Part shown: one piece after another, positions 41,260-51,800 of the stretch
How positions within the stretch are numbered: the first letter of the stretch is position 1
Layout: each line of letters begins with the position of its first letter
Assembly: GCA_032622095.1 (NCBI GenBank)
Contig: CP136064.1
Location: forward strand, 130,061,605-130,125,604
DNA: 64,000 nt
Direction: 5' to 3'
Source of the DNA: Siphonodentalium dalli
Taxonomy: Eukaryota; Mollusca; Scaphopoda; Gadilida; Siphonodentaliidae
Notes under the pieces: model-generated
Told to the model about the DNA's origin: nothing
Seen by the model: only the letters and a program-made list of their open reading frames with translations
Database searches by the model: none
Translations under genes and position numbers: made by a program

Positions 41260-42330
41260 ACTTTAATAAAAACTTAAATTTTATTACTAAATAAAAAGGA
41301 CAAAGTATAGTTTTGTTTGCATAACAATGGTTTCAACACGCAATATTTCATTCTATTTCTCCATGTTCTTCTTGGTGGTGATGTTTTAAAACTTTTATAT
41401 TTTTTGCACAGTTACCTGCTGCAAGTCCCTTGGGTCCCCTTTAAAGATCAAGACAAGAAATTTCTGCCCCTTTTTGGCCAATAATTAATAAAATATTTTA
41501 CAACCCACCATGTGCCTTGTCTGTTCTTGTCAAACAAATTGGGTGTAATTTCAATCTATTCTAAAGGCAGTTTTCCAGTGACATCTTATGAATCGGAATA
41601 GGCAATATACTTAAACTTTTTATATCAAAGTAATTACTTATCACAGTGAAATACAGTCTGAGTGAACGTCGACTCTATATTTGAAATATAGAGTCTGGAG
41701 CTTATGTAGCCAAAACCATTTCTATTCAGCGAAGAGCTTCCCCAAAATGACGTCACGGATTTAAAAAAATACATCGATGATTGACAGGTGTCCCCACGTG
41801 TTATTTGTTGTGCTTCGCAATAATAGTAATGGCCTGTGTCGCGACATAAGATTACAGCAGATAATATTTGTCGTGTGTGCGACTATTCTTTTTCGGGAGA
41901 TGAATTAACTCGCTGCATCAACCGGAAAGCTGCATCCGAGAGCAAAAAATAAGGTCGTCATCAAAAATGATGCTTTAGAACTATTTAAAAGCATAAAATT
42001 AAGTCATTTCCTCGGTGTTAACTTTCAGATGACTTTTTTACGACAAATAATTTGATTTGCAAACCATGGTACAATAAAGTGAATCAAATACACGGACGTG
42101 AGTGAGTTCTATTTATATTTATGGGAGGCCAAGTTGGTACCATGCGCAGGCCTATCTATCAGGTCTAGCACATCCTTCAAATTAATCCGAATCGTACCGA
42201 ATATATAATTTCGAAGCCATTGTTTCTGTCTGTTGTATTTGCAAGCATCGCTTTCGATCGGAGAAATTCCGCTCTGTTACTATATTTAGAGGTGACATTA
42301 TGGGAGTCTAGCTCCGCCCACTGACACTTG
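41260..42330. other. intergenic between the two 3' ends; no gene recognised
   Basis: Apart from the palindrome at 41671-41695 I see no coding or repeat signal. The far part may be ZMAT5 3' flank. Confidence 0.4.
41671..41695. repeat. short palindrome
   Basis: GACTCTATATTT, then GAAATATAGAGTC: a 12-bp stem around one base. It lies in the SMC6-ZMAT5 intergenic region. Confidence 0.7.
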
Positions 42331-42336
42331 TTTATT
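42331..42336 (-). terminator. candidate ZMAT5 poly(A) signal
   Basis: A minus-strand AATAAA (TTTATT on +) lies about 265 bases past the ZMAT5 stop. It is a candidate only; weaker hexamers also occur nearby. Confidence 0.35.
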
Positions 42337-42600
42337 AACCCATACGGTTTCATTGGACGGAAAATAATTTACGCAATCAATCAGATTACGGAATCCCGAG
42401 GACTTGGAAATGAAATATCGATGTTATCCGTCAGACCTTATATTCAATGTTGTAATGAATATTTAGGTATGAGTTTACTCAGACTGAGTGAAATATAGCT
42501 TAGATTGACTGGAGTTAGTTTGCGAATTGAACGCTTTTAATTGTCAGCGGTCCACTGAGTTCCTATTGATGCACATGACCGAGTGATCTGCTGTCTGTCC

Positions 42601-42830
42601 TCACCCCCACTCATCAAAGCTTTTCTTCCATCGGTCCAACTCTGCTAAAGTCGGGGGGATCATGGAGGGTGGAAGATTAGGTATGTTTGTTAAATGCGCT
42701 GGTAACTCATATTCTGGTCTCTCCTCTTCTCTATCTGAATTATCTTTCTTTTGTCTCCTTGTTCTCTTCTTCAGCCACTCATCAACATCAGACATAGGGA
42801 CTTCTTTTAATATCTGTTTTTCCTCTTCGA
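42601..42830 (-). CDS. ZMAT5: ZMAT5 exon 4 (C-terminal tail and stop)
   Basis: The exon reads (V)EEEKQILKEVPMSDVDEW, LKKRTRRQKK, an acidic stretch, NIPNLPPSMIPPTL and LDRWKKSFDEWG, then TGA at 42603-42601. The VEEE and DW(L/K)(E/K)KR motifs and the final Trp-Gly match the vertebrate tail. The acceptor is TTAATTTCAG. Confidence 0.95.
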
Positions 42831-45800
42831 CTGAAATTAAAGCAAAGATTTTATAAAAAAAAATATTTAAACTTTTCTCATAACATACAACCTATATTTC
42901 TATCAAAAACACTACAAACTGTATATCTGGTCTACTTGGTGGAATAAAGAAATAATAGAATTACCCCAAAATACAATCCATTTTTTGTTGAAAAGTAGGC
43001 AGCATAGTAAAAATGCACACCGAGAACTAGATTATTGAGAACTAGACTACAAACATTCAAGTGTATTGCTTGATTGGCGTTTAATGTCGCTTTCAGCAAC
43101 TAAGGCCATATCACGACATTACCAGTTTTAGTTGTGAGGAAATCCGCACACTTAACAGTGATTTCAATGGCTGATAAACTCATCGACCATGTGCGGCAAA
43201 CCACCAGCGAGTAACTGGCAACTCCACTAGATAACTATTTTGAATTGCCAAGTCCATGATAGAAACATGTGGATTTGAAACCTCATTGCCAGTGCTGGAG
43301 GGCGAGACAGCTTGGAGTTGTTCCTCTAACTGACTGAGCCACTGAGGTCCCTCATTTAAGTGTAAGCTGGTGAAGTTTCCTTTTATTACGGTATGCAGGA
43401 TCTCTGATTCTGATATATATGTTTGGTCCCAATACACACATTGAACTCCCTATTGCTGGTCAATTTGCAGCCAAATACATCAAAGAATAATATACACTGT
43501 CGCGAAACTACTTCCGCTGATGTCAGCTGCGCGCTGTCTTTGGCAGTTGTTTTGACAAAGAGATCACAGGTGCGGAGACTGGAGACAGCGAGTAATTTTA
43601 TGATTGCGTAAAGCATGCACATGCAGTGTCTGAGTTATGATTGGCTACATGTAAGTTGAAACAATTTACAGAATGGCGATGTTTATTAATTAAATTAAAT
43701 GGATAATTGCTGTCATGTTTGTCGGAGATTTCCCATCGGTCACACCTGTTGTCTGTTAGTAACTTGCAAGCTTTTAGTTTTGTCTACTAGATTTTTTTCA
43801 CGAGACCGCCTTCAAGTTCAACGTGGCATCATGGGCCCAAGCATATTTCATTGTGTGTGCAATCATGTGATGATTCAGCAGTGATACTTGTATTTCATAA
43901 CTTGTTCTTTTTTATCACAAACAAATTACCAGTATACCACATTATGTTGTATAAATATTAATAAACCGTATTTTATATAATTTATTACATTCAATTCAAC
44001 CGCATTGGACATAGCACAGACTGAACAATCTGGACAGTCTTCGAAATGATGTTCATGGATAAATATGGGTATGCACAATAATCATAAACATATTTCCCAA
44101 ATCATCCTCATTTGGAAATTATGCAATGCCCCCCTCACATTTGTTGTTGAAGATAGTTCTAATCGCAACTGTACTAATTTATTCACTGTGTTAATGTATT
44201 TATCAAAGCCTTGAAACAGCAGGTGCTGAGGTGACATATGGCATGTACTTGACTATGTAATGAGGTTAACTTACTCAGCTGTTAAGCTTTCTTTGAGTTT
44301 CTTTCATGTCCTCACGATTGAACCAATAACTTTATATTCCACAGTGTAGTTTGGGTATCTGCATTGGCGTGATCATCTATAACCTCATCAATTATTTGGA
44401 TGATGTTTATAAATAGCTTCTTTTAAAAATGTTACAACTGCTTTTTGTGTTCAACACGCTAGCTATGTCTCCTACGTTTAATAAAGTTTGCAGATTGGAC
44501 TTAGATATTCAAAAAGCCGATGCTCAACGGTAAGATCTGATGTTTATCCAATGGGTTATTATCAACCAATGGTCGATACCGATTATCGGAACATCTCTAA
44601 ATCTTGTTTTATTGAGAATACATATGGCCTTAATTAACATTTCTGACAGCATAGCAATGCTATTTTCATTGATAAATACTATTCAATTAAAACACTAAAT
44701 GGCACTGACAATAAATGCAGATTTACTAAGTAGTACCTTTTTGTTGCAACAATTGTTTTCTTTCTGCAGTTAGATGGGAATATCTGCATGTGTCACCACT
44801 ATTGCAAGATCCTGAAAAACATTGTAACAAACATATATAAAATCTGACATGAAACAGAAAACTTTGTGAAAAATTAGGAGCCACCTGAGTGCAAATGGTT
44901 TCTATCTGTGCATACAAATGAGTGTTACCACTTGGAACACTATATACACACTCAATTCATTTGAGTTGAATTTCATTGCATGTCTGCTTATTTGACACAT
45001 CATTTTGCCTCTTGCAGCCAAGAATTATGTGTACATAATTATACTGGAAGAGCAATAGTCATGTTGGGTTGGGTTAGCAGGGACGATTTAAAATCACATG
45101 AGGATGCTAGGTGTCCAGAGATACCACCAGAGGTCTGGAGTGGTATCATTGTGCCAACTTCTCAAATCTGGTAATAGCTAAAAGATCTTCCATATGGCAT
45201 GCAACATCTGCATTCTACAAAAGTCGTGCTAATTCGCCAAATTAGAACACTTAATGTGCAATGAGTGCTTGAGCATACAAACTGTGGCAACAAAAACATC
45301 AATGAATCCCATTTCCCGAAGCTGTCCTGATGATATCCATACAAAATTTCATTGCGATCTGAGAACCCATGGTTGAGATATTCATGCTGACAAGAATTAA
45401 CATTTCCAGATAAAGCAAAGATCAATAACTCTAGAATGGAAAATGCAAATGTCATTTTCTCACAGTTAACGCGCAATCACCATTTACCTATCCCTACCCC
45501 CTATTTCGGAGTTCAGAGTCTGGATAAATAGGTACATCAGTTATCGGTCCATTTTCCATGCATTGTAGACAGAATGGGTTGTATAATAATTCCTTGTAAC
45601 TCTCCAGTTATTAGTCCACCAAATAACTCCCTACTTATATGGTAAATGGAGCCAAATTTTTATGTATAGACACCGAAATTGAGATATTTCATTGATTTGT
45701 TGCATTTTATCACTTAATTACTGTTGACAATTATCATTTTGTATCTATGGTAAATAAAGTCTGCTTATGTGATGATTGTATAAGGGTGAGAATCTTAGTC

Positions 45801-48800
45801 TATGCGACAATTTGCATAGTGTGGCCGTTATGACTTGGAACAAATTTGTAAATTATCTTTTTTTGTAACGACAAAATAACAGGGTAATTCTGAAAAATTT
45901 CTTTTTTTCTCTCTAATTCGTGACCTCATCTACATAAATATTAAACAATACTGATGTCCATGCTTATTCTAGCCAATCAGTGCACTCATCTTCATATTCC
46001 AGGTCAGGTCATATGTAGATGAGGTCACATTGAGAGTGAAAAATAAGAAATGTTTCAGAATTACCCCGTGATTTCTTCGTTATCAAAATAGATAACGACG
46101 ATGTGTTGATTTGTATAAGTAAATAAATTATTAGCCGACAAAACATCACTCAGAGATAGATTTGTTAGTTGAATGTAGATTGATTTTTAACTATAATAAG
46201 CTGGATGGTGGTGAATTTCGGAGAATCTATCCGCCATGTTCCCCGAGCCTTTTCAATCTGGATTTTTATGCTCTCTGGAGAAAATAATCGGTGGTCAAAA
46301 TTTTATTAAATTTTGGATGACGCTTGTGATATTGATTGAAAGAGGAATCCTTCACCATGGCAACATCGATACCATTGCTCAGATAAATGGGCTAAATTTT
46401 CCAGATTCCCGAGCGATGGTAAAACGGGGGGATCTCTAATGTTTCCTTGTCCTATATATATGATACTATTAACATAAAGCAGGTGTGTATATAGTTTTGG
46501 TGTATAGGGGCAGTGAAAAAGGGGCGGCCAGTGGAGCACATTACAGGCCCCTGTGACCCACACCAAATATGAACCCATTGGGTCTTATGGTTCCAGAGAA
46601 GATGTTTAAAGAATTGTTGACGGACAGATGGACAAGTAATGATGACTATAGCTCCACCAGAGACTTCGTCTCAGGTGGCTAAAAAGCGAACAGATGGACA
46701 GACCAATAACGTAATAATAAAAATGTTTCAAAAGGAAATCAGTGTAAAACAGAATTTAACCTTCTGAAAAAAACATCCTGCATGGTTTCTTCAAAGATTC
46801 TTCTTGTAAAATCACATCAGGACCTGCAATGCAGAATAAAAGTCACCTGTATATCAGCTGTGTATATCCCTGTAAGATAATAATATAACATCATAAACAA
46901 TTTTACCATATTATTTATTAAAAGGGTCATTCTCCCAAAAACTTATATATTGTGTTCCATTTCATTTTTCAAAATTGCTGTGTTGTGTACAATGGACAAA
47001 GGTTCTGTTTTTTTTGAAAGGGGAGTCTATGTTGTAATACATAACATGAACTATCTCTATCTTCCATTTATGTATGCATATTTATGAACCATGAAACCAA
47101 CCAGAAGTCAGTGATGTTACCTGTGCAAACAATGAACATTAAAGGAACTCAATCCGATAAGGACGCGCGGTCCTAAATTCCTATTTCTTTGGCTTCGGGG
47201 TATGCCATTTTTTTGCATTTTCGGGGACCGAACACCCCCAAACCTCCAAAAATAATAATTTTGTACTCCCAATTTTTTGACACCCACCCCCCAAATTTAA
47301 CTAAAATTGATCTAAAACCACATAAAACTCTACTGATATCACTCATATGATTGGGAATTATCTCAATTAGTTAAAATAACAATTTAACAGCTGTTTTAAT
47401 TGAAGAAAAAAATGTTTTATAAATTGCTGATCATATGTAAACCTAGGTCATTGTGCTGGATACACACAATTTCAATATTTCAACTATTTCCTGATTAGTC
47501 TGTCAACCAGCCCATTATCTAACATATTCCATACCACTTATGTTAGTCTACTGGAGCAATTGCTTCTATTATACTAAACTAGCCGAAACAGGCTCCCATA
47601 TATCCAGCGTCGGAGATACCTGTGACCTCCTTTGTGGGACTTCGCACACATTTTGATCTTAGACAGAGCCTTTATTTAGCGGCGGCCCTATGTGCGCTTC
47701 AAGCACATTTTGATCATTAAAACATTTCAATTTATATATATTGTTTTAATATTTTTTTTGAATTGAATTCCTTTCTTAATTTAAAGGTACTCAATCCGAT
47801 CACATTCCAACATCACATTCCAACAACATTTTTTGAAATGCCGCTTCAGTTATCAGAATCTAATAATTGCCCAAAAATAATGAAAAGCACAATCAACTAT
47901 AGTATAAAATTGCACAAAACCTGTTATTTATCAACATTTTATTCAACGAAATTTTGCCAGTTTGTCAAATATCTGACACAAAAAGCCACTTGATTTTAGA
48001 GTTAACCATCTTTACCCGCAATTTGGTCTCTTTACCCGCAATTTGGTCCATGAAATTCTTCTCGTTGACTGTCTATTGGCCCACTTACAATTAAAATAAT
48101 AGATTTCAAACATCGATATCTGATCACTCTGAGCTGTGATGGGTGGGTTCTTCGACTCTAATCAAATATTGTTTACCTCTCAACTTGCCTCAAGCCAAGG
48201 AAATAGTAAATTGCAAGCGTTAATTCGGATTGAGTACCTTTAAGGCTTTAACAAAACCAATTTTATTTTATTTCTTTTAATTCAAATGTTGAAAAGCTAA
48301 TACCATTATAGCACCGCCAGGGTACCCCGCGTCACCACGAAATTTGGTTGAACTCAGTCCAGGGGTCTGAGAGAAAAATCCGGACAGATCCTACTTGTTT
48401 ATATATATAGGTGACAAGCAATTACAGCACTATACCAGACTTGGATACTTTAGGTCTTGTGAGAGATCATCTGAGTTGATAGACATGCAAATAATTCACT
48501 GGTTGGCTTGATGCACTGGTGACATATATTTTCTACCCATTGATAGTCACATTAATGTTTGAGACAGTTGCTTGCTCTTTTCCCATGCACACAATGATAT
48601 AGGCATTAGTTACATCAGGACAAGTTTATTTATATATGCAAACTTATGTCATTGTACAGAATACACACAATTCCATAAATTCTAACCATTTCCCGATTAG
48701 TCTGTCAACCAGCCCATTATATAGCATTATGACTTAACACTTTTAGTTAGTCTACTGGAACAACATCTGTTAATGAATGGCAAACAGTCACTAGGCCAGA

Positions 48801-51800
48801 CTTGGATATTTTAGGTGTTGTGAGAGTAACAGATCATACGAGTTGATAGACATGCAAATATTTCACTGATTGGCTTGATGCACTGATGAACAGTGTGATG
48901 ACAGTAAAATCCAAGATGGCTGCTGGTGGCCATGTTTTTTGGCCGAACGACCCCAAAATCACTCGTTCCCATCTACATGTCAATATTAACATCCATGACA
49001 AATTTCATGATGATCAGGGAAACAGCACGACCTGCAGCCCGCGCCAATGGATTGAATTTTGAAATCGGAAGATGGCCACCAGTGGCCATGTTTTTTGGCC
49101 GAATGACCCCAAAATGACTTGTTCCCATCTACATGTCAATGTCAACATTCATGACAAATTTCATAAAGATCAGACCAAAGGTACGACCTGTAGCCCGCAC
49201 CAAAGGAAATTGTTGACGGACACACAGACACACGGACGACAGACGCCAACCCATGGCAATAGCTCAAAGTAATACCAAGTAAGTTGAGCTAATAAGGCAC
49301 AAAAGGTCTTTAGTAAAAAATTTGCATGAGGTTGTAAAAACGCGTTTTTTGTCGCTCGGGACACCCACCCACCCCGCCATACCTTCCTGCAAATTTGTTA
49401 TTACCCGGTACCCCCCTCTGCTAAAGCGCAAAAATGACAAGTAATTTGCGTGAGCTTACCAATGAATGGCAACAACTTAACAAGTCATATTTCCGACTAA
49501 ATGATGAGTAAATCCTGAAAAATTATAAGTCAAGTGCAAATATTTGTGCTTTTAAGCGCAAATAATTATTAAATGTTAAAACGGCCTCCCATACATATTG
49601 AGTCCATGCCTCCATATTAAACTCTGATATATCTATAGCCAGTAGTCTACCAGTAATCGTATACTCGTAAATGTCCAAATATTATTATTAAAATATACGG
49701 AGTGGCTAAAGAGCGGTATACCGCTCTTTGGCACTGAGGGCTAAAGAACGGTATACTGCTCTTTAGCGATTAGGGCTAAAGAGCGGTATACCGCTCTTTA
49801 TAGCCACACTAAAGTAAAGAGCAGTACGGATGATAACGTAAGACCGTTCTTTATCGCACCAGGACCAAGTATAGCTAAATAGCGGTATATACCGGTGCCA
49901 CTCTTGAGTGTATGACAGGTATACCGTTCTTTAGCGTATCAGGCCCATATAGCTAAAGAGCGGTATACCGCTCTTTATCATTTGGTACTAAAGACGTCAA
50001 GGCCGCCGCACACGATGCGATATATATCGTATGACAAATATCGGGCACCGGTTACGGGTCAAACCGTAGCGCGTGTGGTGGAAAATCGCAGGACATTTTG
50101 TTTTACGATCGCCCCCGCAAGGAATTAAATAATTTTGATTTTCTACGATCGAGTCGTACAATTTATTCGAAGTAGCCAATCAGATTCAACTATTAATATG
50201 ATTACGCGTCGATCACATGTTTTATTTTATAAATGCGTCCATGCAGTGTCCTTCAAAGTCAGAGTAGCTGGATATTTTGGACGGCGGAATACATTCATGC
50301 CTCTACAATACAACTACAATTGAAACAGGTGGACTGGACACCAGCAAAATAATATTTGATTGTGAATTTGTGTGGATAATTAAATCAGTTATATGGCCTA
50401 CTAGTCTACTAGTATAGAACTAACCCATTGCATTCACGAGAAGGTAAACAACCAGATCGTACGATCCAATCGCATCGTGTGTGGCGGTCTATCGTAAGTG
50501 ATAAAAGTCGCACGACTAAAATCGTACCGTGTGCGCACACAGATCTTACGTTGCAAGGGTCTGCGACAAATATCGTGCAACAAATATCGCATCGTGTGCG
50601 GCGCGCTTCAACTTCAAGAGCGGTATACCGCTCTTTAGCACCAAACGCTATTAAAGAGCGGTATACCGTTCTTTAGCGTGTCAGGCCCATATAGCTAAAG
50701 AGCGGTATACCGCTCTTTAAAGCGTTTGGTACTAAAGAGCAGTGTACCGCTCTTTAGCCACTACCTAAAAATAAAATCTATCTTAATCCGAATAGTCTAA
50801 TTTGTTGGACTACCCAGAGGGCTATAAGTCTGATCATGCCACACTACTGTGCCAATGACCTTGGCATAGCGAGCCGCACTACTGTGCCAACTTTCAAACA
50901 TGCAAGATAGAGTTTCTCCCCTTGGTACGGTATGATGATCGAAAGCCCGTCTATTACTGATCTGTAGGTTTGTTTTCAATATTTGTGCATTTGAAGCATG
51001 GTATATGAATGTATATTTGGTAAAACTGTTTGCAAACATTAAATATAATATGCGACGTGTATGTTGTGCTAATGCAATAGAATCAAAATATTTTAAAGAG
51101 CGTACCGGTACGTGTATTTAAAATTAGACCACACAACTGACACTTATAATAAAGAGCGTTTTGTTCCATGGCGTGGGAACTTGTAGTAAGATGCAGTTTG
51201 ATGAAACAATAAATTATAATCAGCTTTCTATTTGTATATTAAAGTCACACTGATCAGTGTTACACAATTCAGAAAATCAATTAGATTATATAGCGTAATT
51301 GAACGTCCTACTTGTCGTGTAGTTTTGAAATATTAATTAGTGTTGAACTAGGATAGTGAACCATAAAGATAGGGAACTTTGGAAAGGCTAATATTACGCT
51401 CTTATTTTGACGCTAGCTGGTGAATAGAAAATTCTGAAGAAAAAAACCTTTGTATTTACTAGTATATATAGTTATACAATAAACCAAATTTAATCATTGG
51501 TGAGTTTGTTTTTGTCCAGCCTTGAAAGCCTTTATTGTAAAAATCAGTTGTTTATTACATAGCACACACTTACATGTATATGTCCCACTGATTGAACACT
51601 CTTTATTTTAGGTAGGCCATTGAATAAAGAGCGTTCATTATCTAACTGATTGAATTACATGATATCGCCAGCCCTTATATTTCTTTAAAGCCTATCACTA
51701 TAATGAAATAAAAGGGTTGGTGATATGTAATTTAATCAGTTAGAGAATGAAAGCTCTTTATTCAACGCACTCTAGTTTATTAATTACTTTTAAATGCATT

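Noticed and set aside
40253-41294. Frames of about 107 residues on both strands
   Set aside because: They lie inside the TTAA-flanked element and show no DDE/DDD pattern, zinc finger or other transposase feature.
49708-50755. CRISPR-like regular array
   Set aside because: Repeats are palindromic and short, spacers are themselves repetitive, and the genome is animal; a foldback transposon fits better.
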